Shown here one piece after another: positions 1-10,584 of a stretch of DNA of 64,000 nt; the stretch's first letter is position 1, and every line of letters begins with the position of its first letter. This DNA is from Procambarus clarkii (Eukaryota > Arthropoda > Malacostraca > Decapoda > Cambaridae), in assembly GCF_040958095.1 (NCBI RefSeq), contig NC_091160.1, positions 41,623,678 to 41,687,677 on the forward strand, written 5' to 3'. The translations under genes and the position numbers were made by a program. The notes beneath the pieces were generated by a model. The model made no database searches, was not told the origin of the DNA, and saw only the letters and a program-made list of their open reading frames with translations.

Positions 1-790
1 AATATATCATCAAGTGTTCCAGTACTCACATAGTAACTACAGAGTTCAGCATACCTTAGCCCAGGAGGGCGAAAGTCAGTCAATATGGGACATTCTACAA
101 TATAATGTTCAAGAGAGTGCATGTTTTCTCTTTCACAAAGTTGACACATTGTGTACTCGACATTTGGGTTTTGAGAAAGCTGCCAGATACGTCTATATCC
201 CAGGTGTATTCTGGCCACTATAACATCACATTGCCGGGTTCTTGTTCTATTAATCCCATATGTGAATGCCTCCTCACGATATCTATCATAATATTTAATG
301 CTACAACTTTCAGGTCTTTGAGAATTTTAGGTCAGTGAGATCTTCATTAGATATTTGTTTAAGTATTCTCTTTGTCACTGCTAATGAAACACCCATATCA
401 ATTTCTACCACTGGTTTTCTGCAGGCTGACTTAGCAAGCATATCAACAGTGTCATGCCTTGAGATGCCAACATGTGATGGTATCCATAGGAATTTAATTT
501 CAAATCTGTTTTCTTTAGCAGCTAAACATTCATTCGAATATCACTGACTATATTCTGGGTGTCACTACTATGTGCGTTCAATGCCAGCAGTGCACTCTGC
601 GAGTCACAGTATATAAGTCCACTGCCTTTGTCTTTTAAAAATTCAGTGGCAAGGTATATGCCTGCAAGTTCAGTTTGAGTTGTACTTGCCCAGTCATTGA
701 CGCGCTTCATTGCTGTATGTACGAGAGAAGATTGTTCAAATATGTTACATGCACATCCGGTACATCGTCCACCTTCTACAGAACCGTCGG
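1..790 (-). pseudogene. LINE family D fragment: RNase H domain and C-terminal zinc-finger tail
   Basis: Read on the minus strand, about 735 to 400 encodes an RNase H-like segment: TQTELAGIYLA, then YCDSQSALLAL, then WIPSHVGISRHDTVDMLAKSA. These fit the RNase H motifs E, DS and the late SH...D region found in I-clade LINEs. Further downstream (about 230 to 30), after a frame change, a Cys/His tail reads like C-x2-C ... TLEHYIVECP. The same tail occurs at 58500-58600, so I group both as LINE family D. The reading frame is broken and both the 5' end and the start are missing, so this is a dead fragment cut by the window edge. RNase H would degrade the RNA strand after reverse transcription. Confidence is high for RNase H and moderate for the clade. 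Confidence 0.75.
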
Positions 791-794
791 TACA

Positions 795-853
<59 letters not shown>
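795..853. repeat. (CA)n microsatellite
   Basis: About 29 uninterrupted CA dinucleotides lie between the RNase H fragment and the start of the family A LINE. Such tracts in this genome often sit at LINE ends (see 6355-6377 and 28195-28270), so it may be the tail of an insertion. Confidence 0.95.
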
Positions 854-855
<2 letters not shown>

Positions 856-1380
856 CATGTGAGAGAATTCAAAAAAGTATTCCTCCAGAGGGATATGACG
901 AGGGACGAGAGAGCCATGGAGGCAGAAGCAAGGAAGAAGCCAGGGTGAGAGGGGAAAACCAGGCAATCATAGCCCCCAACACAACATCCCCAGAGGTGAT
1001 GGGGGAACACAACCAGGAACCCAGTAACACCAGAGGGGAGGGCAACTCCACCACCTCTGCATAGGAATCCCCCTACCCCTACTCGAAACCCTCCCTGCCC
1101 CTACTCAAATGCTCAGCCAACTCACCCTCCCCCCTCACCTCATTCCCCCCCTGCTACCCCTCCCCTCCTCCCTCCATGTCCCCCCCAACCCCCTTTCCTT
1201 CCTGTCCTCCATCCCCTTTCACCCCATACCCTCCCTGTCCCTCCCCCTTCACTTGACCCCCCGCCCTTCATCCCAGTATCCTCTGAAACCCTGTTATCCA
1301 CCTCACTAATCCTCACACCCATGGAACAGCTTCCTCCACCAGCTAGAACACTCGCCAAGAAGAGGACATGAGAAGGGACA
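854..1380 (+). pseudogene. Family A LINE: ORF1 tail and C-rich linker
   Basis: At 854-950 one frame reads VREFKKVFLQRDMTRDERAM, which looks like the charged end of a first LINE protein. It is followed by a stop and then a strongly C-rich stretch (1060-1320) that would encode proline/serine-rich sequence, but it is interrupted by stops in the frames I checked. A basic segment before 1388 leads into the endonuclease. Function cannot be read from it beyond its position; the product of such ORF1s usually binds LINE RNA. Confidence 0.45.
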
Positions 1381-1387
1381 GAAGAAA

Positions 1388-1875
1388 GTGAGCCTCAAGG
1401 CAATGTACACTAACATAGACGGTATTACAAATAAAGCAAATGAACTTGGAGAATGGGTACTAGAGGAAAACCCAGACATAATAGCACTCACAGAAACAAA
1501 TCTAACGAAAACAATAACAAATGCAGTGTTCCCACAGGACTATTATGTTATGAGGAAAGAGAGAGAAGGAAGAGGTGGGGGTGGTGTAGCTCTGCTGGTA
1601 AGAAAAGGCTGGGAATTTGAGGAGATGGTTATTCAGGGCTGTGAAGGTTTCAGTGACTACATAGCAGGTACCATAACAACTGGAGGACAAAAAATTATAG
1701 TCGTAGTCATATATAATCCACCACCAAATGACAGAAGACCCGGACAGGAATATGATAAAAACAACTTGGCCACAATTAACATAATAGAGAGCCGTTTCTG
1801 TTGCTAGCAGGAATGGATCTGGACTACTAATCATGGGAGACTTCAACCATGGGAAGATAGATTGGGAGAACAAAG
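1388..1875 (+). pseudogene. Family A LINE endonuclease domain, N-terminal part
   Basis: The translation starts MSLKAMYTNIDGITNKANEL and continues with PDIIALTETNL, the glutamate-containing motif of exonuclease-endonuclease-phosphatase (EEP) nucleases. Later come GGVALLVRKG and VVVIYNPPPND. After a frameshift near 1800, MGDFNHGKIDWEN gives the GDFN motif (Asp and Asn of the active site). The enzyme would nick the target DNA to prime reverse transcription. The frame is cut by the LTR that begins at 1876. The start at 1388 is only the first Met in the open frame; in the intact element the domain probably follows an upstream linker. Confidence 0.8.
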
Positions 1876-2912
1876 TGTAACACCACTATAATGTAACACC
1901 ATTATAATGTATATACTAAACTAATAATGTAACTCTACTTATCCTGAGTAACAATTCCCATCGGTTGCACTTGGTAACACTGTTATGGAACATGGTAATG
2001 TGAGCTGACATATGATGGTTACACCGGAACCAAAAGATACACTGCAAAACAAGGAAATGCTACACAGGATGAAATACGCTGTCACCATCTGCCTTTGACC
2101 ATTGAGACTATATCAAGCAACGAGGCAAGAAACATTGCTTGACTTGGAGAGTACTTTCTATAACTGTCATTAATTATGGGACGGTTGTCAGCCACTATAT
2201 CCAAAAGGCTAAGAGGATTCAACAATTGACACAGACGGGAAATTTAACATGAGTTTATTGAGACCAAAATTATGCTAATCACCACTTATAAATCCTACTC
2301 TAACACTGGCCAAGAGTTAAGAAATTTAGATATGGAACAAAACCTCAGAGATCACACACATTACCATAAGACCTCTGTCTCTCCATCCGGTGGATTCACC
2401 CTGTCTCTCCCTCTGTCACCTCCCGATGTTCTCCACCGCCCTCTCTGGACCCTGGTGTCTGGCACTCTGTCCCTAAGTCTCTACAGGACCAATGTATATA
2501 CACCCCCCAAAAAAAGGGGGGAGAGGGAGATTTGCTGTTGCTACCTACACCAAGAATGTAAGAGGTCGGCCACACGTGCACAAACACTTAAAAATATTTC
2601 AATTAAACTTGTTTGACATTCACCATACACTGTTCAAGAAAGGAGTTATTAATTACGTGTGTGACTGACCTCTGACCTGGCTAAAAGGGGGAGATCCAAG
2701 GATGTTTACACATAAGAATCTGGGGTCTAATTCCATTGCAATGTTTGACAAGAGTATCATGAAATATTACATACTTGAAACTAGCTGACTAAGATTAACC
2801 CAGGAATTTTTTAATCAACATACAAGATAATCCGGAGGTCATCTGGGCTGACCTCTTGGAGAAGGCTTCCCTGGGTGTGAACTCTAAGGGGGGGGGGGTC
2901 ATGGGTGTTACA
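1876..2912 (-). mobile_element. Solo LTR, family L1, copy 1 (minus orientation)
   Basis: The element is 1,037 bp and ends TGTAACACC...GGTGTTACA, with TG...CA termini. Reading on the minus strand gives the order TGTAACACCCATGACC, C-rich stretch, TATA-like motif, AATAAA-like motif, CA, as in an LTR. Flanks are AAAG (1872-1875) and AGAG (2913-2916), a 4-bp target duplication with one change. The uninterrupted site is preserved in the other LINE copy near 12230. It is a close relative of 3383-4374 and 10585-11577. No internal retrotransposon genes are present, so a solo LTR left by recombination is the simplest reading; a non-autonomous element with inverted ends is the alternative. Confidence 0.75.
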
Positions 2913-2916
2913 AGAG

Positions 2917-3382
2917 ACCCGCATGGAGGACCAGAAACATGGAGAGCTAAGCTGCTGGACGTGGCAACAAGACACTTTCTAAGCCAGCACATCAAGGACC
3001 AACAAGAATGAGAGGAGAAGATGAACCAGCCATGCTCGATCTGATATTTACCCTAAAAGAGTGGGATATAAGGGAAGTCAAGATGGAAGCACCCTTGGGA
3101 ATGAGTGATCACAGTGTATTGAACTTTGAGTACCTGGTAGAGCTAGGACTTATCCCCCCCCCCCCAAAAAAAGAACTAGGAAACAAAAGGCTGGCTTACC
3201 GAAAGGGGAAATATGAGGAGATGAGAAGCTTCCTGAGGGAAATACCTTGGGACACAGACCTCAGAGCTAAATCTGTACAAGTTATGATGGACTACGTCAC
3301 CCAAAAGTGTCAGGAGGCAGTAAAGAGATTCATCCCGGCCCCAAAGGAAAAATCCGAGAAGCAACAGAAGAATCCATGTTAT
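2917..3382 (+). pseudogene. Family A LINE endonuclease domain, C-terminal part
   Basis: This resumes the endonuclease after the first LTR. ETWRAKLLDVATRHFLSQH is followed by RMRGEDEPAMLDLIFTLKEWD and then by APLGMSDHSVLNFEY, which contains the SDH motif with the catalytic Asp-His pair of EEP endonucleases. The same order is seen on the minus strand at 11909-12230. Past the domain, a basic linker runs up to the second LTR at 3383. The homopolymer tracts near 3150 and 3400 suggest further frame damage. Confidence 0.8.
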
Positions 3383-4374
3383 TGTAACACCCATGACCCC
3401 CCCCCCCCTTAGAGTTCACACCCAGGGAAGCCTTCTCCAAGAGGTCAGCCCAGATGACCTCCGGATTATCTTGTATGTTGATTAAAAAATTCCTGGGTTA
3501 ATCTTAGTCAGCAAGTTTCAAGTATGTAATATTTCATGATACTCTTGTCAAACATTGCAATGGAATTAGACCCCAGATTCTTATGTGTAAACATCCTTGG
3601 ATCTCCCCCTTTTAGCCAGGTCAGAGGTCAGTCACACACGTAATTAATAACTCCTTTCTTGAAGAGTGTATGGTGAATGTCAAACAAGCTTAACTGAAAT
3701 ATTTTTAAGTGTTTGTGCACGTGTGGCCCGACCCCCCTAGCATTTCTGATCTAGGTAGCAACAGTAAATCTCCCCTCCTCCCTTTTGGGGTATATATATT
3801 GGTCCTGTAGAGATTTAAGAGGAGAGTGCCGGACACCGGGGTCCAGAGAGGGCTGTGGAGAACATCGGGAGGTGACAGAGGGAGAGACAGAGGTCTTATG
3901 GTAATGTGTGTGACCTCTGAGGTTTTGTTCCATGTCCAAATTTCTTATCTTTTTGCCAGTGTTAGAGTAGGATTTATAAGTGGTAATTAGCATAATTTTG
4001 GTCTCGATAAACTCATGTTAAATTTCCCGTCTGTGTCAATTGTTGAATCCTCTTAGCCCTTTGGATATAGTGGCTAACAACCGTTTTCATAATTAATGAC
4101 AGTCATAGAAAGTACTCTCCAAGTCAAGCAATGTTTCTTGCCTCATTGCTTGATATAGTCTCAATGGTCAAAGGCAGATGGTGGCAGCGTATTTAATCCT
4201 GTGTAGCATTTCCTTATGGGCAGTGTATCTTTTGGTCCCGGTGTAACCATCATATGTCAGCCCGTAACAGTGTTACCAAGTGCAACCGATGGGGAAGTGT
4301 TACTCAGGATAAGTAGTGTTTACATTATTAGTTTAGTAACCATTATAGTGGTGTTCCATTAGAGTGGTGTTACA
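3383..4374 (+). mobile_element. Solo LTR, family L1, copy 2 (plus orientation)
   Basis: This 992-bp copy starts TGTAACACCCATGACC and ends GGTGTTACA. A TATATATA box lies at 3791-3798 and the polyadenylation-type motif is mutated (CGATAAA, near 4007; intact AATAAA in copy 3). Toward the 3' end the stretch GGTGGCAGCG occurs. Target duplication is TTAT (3379-3382) and GTAT (4375-4378), one base changed. It is in the opposite orientation to copy 1 and only 470 bp away, within the same LINE. The two copies could therefore pair as an inverted repeat. Confidence 0.8.
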
Positions 4375-5588
4375 GTATAATAGGGCATGTATGGAAGCGA
4401 AGAAACTGAACAAAAAGGCGTGGAGGAACTTCCGGAATAACAGAACACCAGAAAGCAGAGAGAGATACCAGAGAACCAGGAATGAGTACGTCAGGGTGAG
4501 AAGAGAAGCAGAGAAAAGTTATGAAAAATGATATAGCAAACAAAGCCAAGACCGAACCAAAGTTACTCCACAGTCACATCAGAAGGAAAACAACAGTGAA
4601 AGAACAGGTATTGAAACTTATAACAGGCGAGGACAGGTATACAGAGAATGACAAAGAGGTGTGTGATGAACTCAACAAGAGGTTCCAAGAGGTCTTCACA
4701 ATAGAACAGGGTGAGGTCACTGTGCTAGGAGAAAGGGAGGTAAACCAGGCGGCCTTGGAAGAGTTCGAAATTACGAGAGAGGAGGTCAAGAGACACCTGC
4801 TGGATCTGGATGTTAGAAAGGCTGTTGGTCCAGATGGGATCTCACCATGGGTACTGAAAGAGTGTGCAGAGGCACTTTGCTTGCCACTCTCCATAGTGTA
4901 TAGTAAGTCACTGGAGACGGGAGACCTACCAGAAATATGGAAGACGGCGAATGTGGTCCCAATATACAAAAAGGGCGACAGACAAGAGGCACTGAACTAC
5001 AGGCCAGTGTCCTTGACTTGTATACCATGCAAGGTGATGGAGAAGATTGTGAGAAAAAACCTGGTAACACATCTGGAGAGAAGAGACTTCGTGACAACCC
5101 ATCAACATGAGTTCAGGGAGGGTAAATCTTGCCTTGCAGACTTCATAGAATTCTATGACCAGGTGACAAAGATTAAGCAAGAAAGAGAAGGCTGGGTGGA
5201 CTGCATTTTCTTGGACTGTCGGAAAGCCTTTGACACAGTACCGCATAAGAGGCTGGTACATAAGCTGGAGAGACAGGCAGGTGTAGCTGGTAAAGTGCTC
5301 CAGTGGATAAGGGAGTACCTAAGCAATAGGAAGCAGAGAGTTACGGTGAGGGGTGAGACCTCCGATTGGCGTGAAGTCACCAGTGGAGTCCCACAGGGCT
5401 CTGTACTCGGTCCTATCCTGTTTCTGATATATGTAAATGATCTCCCAGAGGGTATAGACTCATTCCTCTCAATGTTTGCGGACGACGCCAAAATTATGAG
5501 AAGGATTAAGACAGGAGGACAGCTTGAGGCTTCAAGAAGACCTGGACAAGCTGCAGGAATGGTCGAACAAAAGGTTGTTAGAGTTTAA
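4375..5588 (+). pseudogene. Family A LINE reverse transcriptase
   Basis: A 355-codon frame opens at 4521; coding similarity begins at 4375. Motifs in order (residues counted from 4521): GPDGI at 103-107, YRPVSLT at 160-166, [16 protein letters not shown] at 230-245 (first catalytic Asp), [20 protein letters not shown] at 288-307, FADD at 319-322 (catalytic pair). This is the palm and fingers of a non-LTR RT of the Jockey/CR1 group. Frame similarity ends near 5513, where a frameshift moves the continuation to the frame at 5524. The enzyme would copy LINE RNA at the nicked target. All catalytic residues remain, but the downstream frame is broken. Confidence 0.9.
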
Positions 5589-6267
5589 CCCAAGCAAATG
5601 TAATGTAATGAAGATAGGTATAGGGAGCAGGAGACCAGATACAAGGTGGTATCTGGGAGATGAAATTCTTCAGGAGTCAGAGAGAGAGAAAGACCTGGGG
5701 GTTGATATCACGCCAAACCTGTCTCCTGCAGCCCATATCAAGAGGATAACATCAGCGGCATATTCCAAGTTGGCTAACATAAGAACAGCCTTTAGAAACT
5801 TTTGTAAGGAATCTTTCAGAACTTTGTAAACCACATATGTCAGACCAATCCTGGAGTATGCAGCTCCAGCATAGAGTCCATATCTAGTCAAGCATAAGAC
5901 TTAACTAGATAAGGTTCAAATGTTTGCCACCAGACTAGTACCCGAGCTGAGAGGTATGAGCTACGAGGAGAGACTACGGGAATTAAACCTCACGTCGCTG
6001 GAAGACAGAAGAGTTAGGAGGGACATGATCACCACATTCAAGATTCTGAAGGGAATCGATAGGGTAGATAAAGACAGTCTATTTAACACAAGGGGAACAC
6101 GCACTAGGGAACACAGGTGGAAACTGAGTGCCCAAATGAGCCACAGAGATATTAGAAAGAACATTTTCAGTGTCAGAGTGGTTGACAAATGGAATGCATT
6201 AGGCAGTGATGTGGTGGAGGCTGACTCCATACACAGTTTCAAGTGTAGATATGATAGAGCCCAATAG
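5524..6267 (+). pseudogene. Family A LINE RT thumb and C-terminal domain
   Basis: [16 protein letters not shown] and [12 protein letters not shown] are the conserved segment after the RT palm; KDLGVDIT follows. Stops occur near 5827, 5872 and 5902. From 5920 an open frame resumes with LVPELRGMSYEERLRELNL, SLEDRRVRRDMITTFKIL and FSVRVVDKWNALGSDVVEAD, the usual end of these LINE proteins. The minus-strand copy at 9026-9469 gives the same region without the stops. Confidence 0.85.
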
Positions 6268-6380
6268 GCTCAGGAACCTGTACACCTGTTGATTGACGGT
6301 TGAGAGGCGGGACCAAAGAGCCAGAGCTCAACCCCCGCAAGCACAACTAGGTGAGACACACACACACACACACACACAAA
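6268..6380 (+). mobile_element. Family A LINE 3' UTR and (AC)n tail
   Basis: The short 3' UTR contains GACGGTTGAGAGGCGGGACC and ends AACTAGGTGAGAC followed by (AC)n. The same tail occurs inverted at 8935-9000, at 28125-28190, and at the end of a SINE at 45549-45620. A conserved 3' end is what the LINE machinery recognises for priming. Confidence 0.8.
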
Positions 6381-6660
6381 CTAACTCTATAAGTATTATT
6401 ATGAGCACCGGAAGGCCTATTTCAACCATTAGGCCTATTGAGAGACCGGGCAGCGAGAAAACAGATCCTCGAAACCATATCAAGGTAACATCCAGGTAAG
6501 TGTACCCTTTGCCACCTCCAGTGTCCCCCCCCCCCCGCCCCTTAACTGTCACCAGGGCCTAATCACCACCATTCACGAGGCAAACGACTGCTTTGCCTCG
6601 AACTACAGCCATAATCACCCCAAGCCAGTTATTGTGGCGGCCATAACGTCAGTGTTGGCC
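6381..6660. other. Unassigned sequence between LINE and GCCATCT repeats
   Basis: A poly-C tract lies near 6525-6540. No coding frame, RNA gene or repeat family is recognisable here. Confidence 0.5.
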
Positions 6661-6832
6661 GCCAGCTGCTGACAGAGCCATCTATCATCTTGTATGTTCA
6701 TTACTAGTGGTAACAGAGCCATCTATTGGGCGGGGGAAGCATTAGTCTCCCAGAGCCTGCTACAGCGCCATCTCTTGAGTGGGGGAAGTATTAGTCTCTC
6801 ACCTGCTGCCATCTGCCTGGCACTAGCAGCTC
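6661..6832. repeat. Short tandem duplications carrying GCCATCT cores
   Basis: GAGCCATCTATC (about 6676), GAGCCATCTATTG (about 6716), GCGCCATCTCTTG (about 6765) and GCTGCCATCTGCC (about 6804) recur. Two of them are preceded or followed by GGGGGAAG(C/T)ATTAGTCTC, so part of the region is a 45-60 bp tandem duplication. The reverse complement AGATGGCGCTG resembles arthropod CTCF-type sites; that resemblance is inference only. Confidence 0.5.
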
Positions 6833-8333
6833 CTGGCTGGCCCCTAGCAGCTCCTGGCTGGTCCTAGCAGCTCCTGGCTGGCGCTAGCAGCTCCTGGCTG
6901 GTCCTAGCAGCTTCTGGCTGGCGCTAGCAGCTCCTGGCTGGTCCTAGCAGCTTCTGGCTGGCCCTAGCAGCTCCTGGCTGGCCCTAGCAGCTCCTGGCTG
7001 GCCCTAGCAGCTCCTGGCTGGTCCTAGCAGCTTCTGGCTGGCCCTAGCAGCTCTTGGCTGGCCCTAGCAGCCCCTAGCAGCTCCTAGCAGCTCCTGGCTG
7101 GCCCTAGTAGCTCCTGGCTGGTCCTAGCAGCTCCTGGCTGGTCCTAGCAGCTCCTAGCAGCTCCTGGCTGGCCCTAGCAGCCCCTAGCAGCCCCTAGCAG
7201 CTCCTGGCTGGCCCTAGCAGCCCCTAGCAGCTCCTGGCTGGCCCTAGCAGCCCCTAGCAGCTCCTGGCTGGTCCTAGCAGCTCCAGGCTGGTCCTAGCAG
7301 CTCCTGGCTGGTCCTAGCAGCTCCTGGCTGGTCCTAGCAGCCCCCTAGCAGCTCCTGGCTGGTCCTAGCAGCTCCTGGCTGGTCCTAGCAGCTCCTGGCT
7401 GGTCCTAGCAGCCCCTAGCAGCTCCTGGCTGGCCCTAGCAGCCCCTAGCAGCTCCTGGCTGGTCCTAGCAGCTCCTGGCTGGTCCTAGCAGCTCCTGACT
7501 GGTCCTAGCAGCTCCTGGCTGGTCCTAGCAGCCCCTAGCAGCTCCTGGCTGGTCATAGCAGCTCCTGGCTGGTCCTAGCAGCTCCTGGCTGGCCCTAGCA
7601 GCTCCTGGCTGGCCCTAGCAGCTCCTGGCTGGTCCTAGCAGCTCCTGGCAGGCCCTAGCAGCTCCTGGCTGGCCCTAGCAGCTCCTGGCTGGCCCTAGCA
7701 GCTCTTGGCTGGCCCTAGCAGCTCCTGGCTGGCCCTAGCAGCTCCTGGCTGGCCCTAGCAGCCCCTAGCTGGCCCTAGCAGCTCCTGGCTGGTCCTAGCA
7801 GCTCCTGGCTGGCCCTAGCAGCTCCTGGCTGGCCCTAGCAGCTCCTGGCTGACCCTAGCAGCTCATGGCTGGTCCTAGCAGCTCCTGGCTGGTCCTAGCA
7901 GCTCCTGGCTGGTCCTAGCAGCTCCTGGCTGGCCCTAGCAGCTCCTGGCTGGTCCTAGCAGCTCCTGGCTGGCCCTAGCAGCTCCTGGCTCGCCCTAGCA
8001 GCTCCTGGCTGGCCCTAGCAGCTCCTGGCTGGCCCCTAGCAGCTCCTGGCTGGCCCTAGCAGCCCCTAGCAGCTCCTGGCTGGCCCCTAGCAGCTCCTGG
8101 CTGGCCCTAGCAGCCCCTAGCAGCTCCTGGCTGGCCCTAGCAGCTCCTGGCTGGCCCTAGCAGCCCCTAGCAGCTCCTGGCTGGCCCTAGCAGCTCCTGG
8201 CTGGCTCTAGCAGCTCCTGGCTGGCCCTAGCAGCTCCTGGCTGGCTCTAGCAGCTCCTGGCTGGTCCTAGCAGCTCCTGGCTGGCCCTAGCAGCTCCTGG
8301 CTGGTCCTAGCAGCTCCTGGCTGGCCCTAGCAA
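6833..8333. repeat. 20-bp minisatellite, about 75 copies
   Basis: The unit is CTAGCAGCTCCTGGCTGGTC with C/T variation at the penultimate base and frequent shortened units (CTAGCAGCCC). Copies follow each other without spacer for 1.5 kb. No long coding frame was seen. The truncated variants are scattered through the array rather than at one end, as expected of an array reshaped by unequal exchange or replication slippage. Confidence 0.97.
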
Positions 8334-8935
8334 TGGACCATCTTCACAAACACAACAAACTGTGGAGGTCATGAGAGTTTGTCTGTTGGGTGGGGTTCTG
8401 CAACCGGATTTCCACTGACATTCGTTCATTTCCATTTTTTTTCGCTCATATTTGCGCAACACGCTGACGACACGTCTCGATACTAAACAAAAAGAAAACG
8501 CTTTAAATATTCAGAAATACCCACAGGGTCTGTTCCCTTTAACGATCGTTCAATCAAATAAAAAAACAAGAATATTGGGGTGATGTTGTCCAGGCCGGGA
8601 CGTCGAAGCGTAGTGACACAAGGCGAATTATTCTGCAACTTTTCCTCGGGCGAGTCTCTTCCTCCCATGACGGAAGGGTTGCCAGATGCCGCCACGGTAT
8701 CCAGCAACATTCGCACGATTTCTTCAGCAAAATTTCCCTTTCTGCGGCGAGACTTGCGGTCGCCAGCCGCATGCGGGAGATGAGGAGACGCCCCTCTCCT
8801 CCTCCCCCCCTTGTGAGGGGTCCTGCCCCCCCCATGTGAGGGGGAAATGGGGGGAGAGAGGGAGTGGGATGGGTGTGGGAGAGAGAGGGGACCACGAGGC
8901 TGAGAGTCCGCCTGCCAGATGAATGATGGGTGTTG
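8334..8935. other. Low-copy, CpG-containing segment of unknown role
   Basis: After the minisatellite an AT-rich part (8334-8570) leads into a CpG-rich part (8580-8790), unlike its AT-rich or simple-repeat neighbours. On the minus strand there is a 72-codon frame ending near 8554, starting MRLATASLAAERE, that I do not recognise. It might be the 5' end of a gene or a diverged repeat. 8800-8890 is a G/C homopolymer-rich stretch. Confidence 0.3.
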
Positions 8936-9025
8936 TACTCACCTAGTTGTGTTTGCGGGGGTTGAGCTTTGGCTCTTTGGTCCCGCCTCTCAACCGTCAA
9001 TCAACTGGAGTACAGATTCCTGAGC

Positions 9026-9469
9026 CTATTGGGCTCTATCATATCTACACTTGAAACTGTGTATGGAGTCAGCCTCCACCACATCACTGCCTAATACATT
9101 CCATCTGTTAACTACTCTGACACTGAAAAAGTTCCTTCTAACGTCTCTGTGGCTCATGTGGGTACTCAGTTTCCACCTGTGTCCCCTTGTTCGCGTCCCA
9201 CCAGTGTTGAATAGTTTATCCTTGTTTACCCGGTCGATTCCCCTGAGGATTTTGTAGGTTGTGATCATGTCTTCCCTTACTCTTCTGTCTTCCAGTGTCG
9301 TAAGGTGCATTTCCCGCAGCCTTTCCTCATAACTCATGCCTCTTAGTTCTGGGACTAGTCTAGTGGCATACCTCTGAACTTTTTCCAGCTTCGTCTTGTG
9401 CTTGACAAGGTACGGGCTCCATGCTGGGGCCGCATACTCCAGGATTGGTCTTACATATGTGGTGTACAA
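9026..9469 (-). pseudogene. Family A LINE C-terminal domain
   Basis: The 147-codon frame begins MYTTYVRPILEYAAPAWSPY and contains KLEKVQRYATRLVPELRG, LTTLEDRRVREDMITTYKIL and FSVRVVNRWNVLGSDVVEAD. It corresponds to 5828-6267 of copy 1 but lacks its stops. Frame continuity with the RT is lost through the insertion at about 9636-9950. Confidence 0.85.
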
Positions 9470-9635
9470 GATTCTGAATGATTCCTTACACAGGTTCCTG
9501 AACGCTGTTCTAATGTTAGCCAGCCTCGCATATGCCGCTGACGTTATTCTCTTTATGTGGGCTTCAGGAGACAGGTTTGGTGTGATATCAACTCCTAGAT
9601 CTTTCTCTGTGTTTCGTGAAGGATTTCATCTTTTG

Positions 9636-9950
9636 ATTTGATTGTTGCCGCATGAGGGGGCTAGTTTATTGTGCACCCCATACTCATCCTGTGAGCGGTA
9701 GCGCAAAAGCATTACAGAGGGCACAAAAGGTCTTTATCAGACCTCATCTTAGATTATTACATAAACAATTTCTTCAATCCTTCACACCTTATAGATACAA
9801 TGTCAGCTAGTTACAGAGAAAGTGCTATTACAAGAGCTACATCTTTACAGTAAGTCATCATACATTAATGGTAGGTCTTGTCGCTAATACATAATAGTTT
9901 GGCCAATGGGGATATTACAGAGTCATAGGGGAGCTTCTGTTTATTATTAG
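9636..9950 (+). mobile_element. Unclassified short interspersed insertion in LINE A copy 2
   Basis: About 315 bp interrupt the LINE between the segments equivalent to PDTRW and DEILQ of copy 1. It begins near TTGCCGCATGAGGGGGCTAG and contains GAGCGGTAGCGCAAAAGC. There is no coding frame. The style is that of a SINE or a small non-autonomous element; I cannot assign a family, and the ends are uncertain by about 10 bp. Confidence 0.5.
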
Positions 9951-9961
9951 TCTTTGTCTGG

Positions 9962-10580
9962 TCATCTGTTTCCACTGCCTAGTTTCATTACCTTACATTT
10001 ACTCGGATTGAACTTTAGCTGCCATTTGTTGGAACTTTCCTTCAGTCTATCTAGGTCATCTTGTAGTCTCATACTATCTTTCTCAGTCTTAATCCTCCTC
10101 ATAATTTTTGCATCATCGGCAAACATTGAGAGGAACGAGTCTATTCCCTCTGGGAGATCATTTACATATATCAGAAACAGTATCGGTCCAAGGACTGACC
10201 CCTGCGGTACTCCACTCGTAACGTCTCGCCAGTCTGAGACCTCACCCCTCACACTGACTCGTTGTCTCCTGTTGCTTAGGTACTCCTGTATCCAACGGAG
10301 TACCTTCCCTTTCACTCCAGCCTGCATCTCCAGCATTTTCACTAGCCTCTTGTGTGGTACTGTATCAAAGACTTTCTGATAATCCAAAAATATGCTGTCT
10401 GCCCACCCTTCTCTTTCTTGCCTTATTTTTGTTGCCTGGTCGTAGAAGTCAAGTAATCCTGTGAGGCAGGACCTGCCATCCCTAAACACATGTTGATGCT
10501 GTGTTACAAAGTTCTTTCGCTCCAGGTGTTCCACTAGCTTTCTTCGCACAATCTTCTCTATCACTGTTGTTTTCCTCCTA
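9962..10580 (-). pseudogene. Family A LINE reverse transcriptase (internally deleted)
   Basis: Minus-strand motifs in order: [75 protein letters not shown] and FNPSKCKVMKLGSG. The RT fingers are missing, because the sequence jumps from IRRKTTV straight to EKIVRRK. Unlike copy 1, the frame runs intact from FADD into the thumb, showing where the frameshift of copy 1 lies. Confidence 0.88.
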
Positions 10581-10584
10581 ATGT

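Larger units (their letters stand above)
854..6380 (+). mobile_element. Non-LTR retrotransposon, family A copy 1 (broken, with two LTR insertions)
   Basis: A Jockey/CR1-group LINE runs left to right: remnant of a first ORF and a proline/C-rich linker (854-1380), apurinic-type endonuclease (1388-1875 and 2917-3382), reverse transcriptase (4375-5520), C-terminal domain (5524-6267), a short 3' UTR and an (AC)n tail. Two solo LTRs (1876-2912 and 3383-4374) interrupt the endonuclease. A second copy lies inverted at 8940-12590, and comparing the two fixes the insertion points. Frameshifts near 1800 and 5515 and stop codons near 5827, 5872 and 5902 show it is inactive. The RT region is still open for about 355 codons, so decay is not very old. 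Clade assignment rests on motif style only. Confidence 0.85.
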
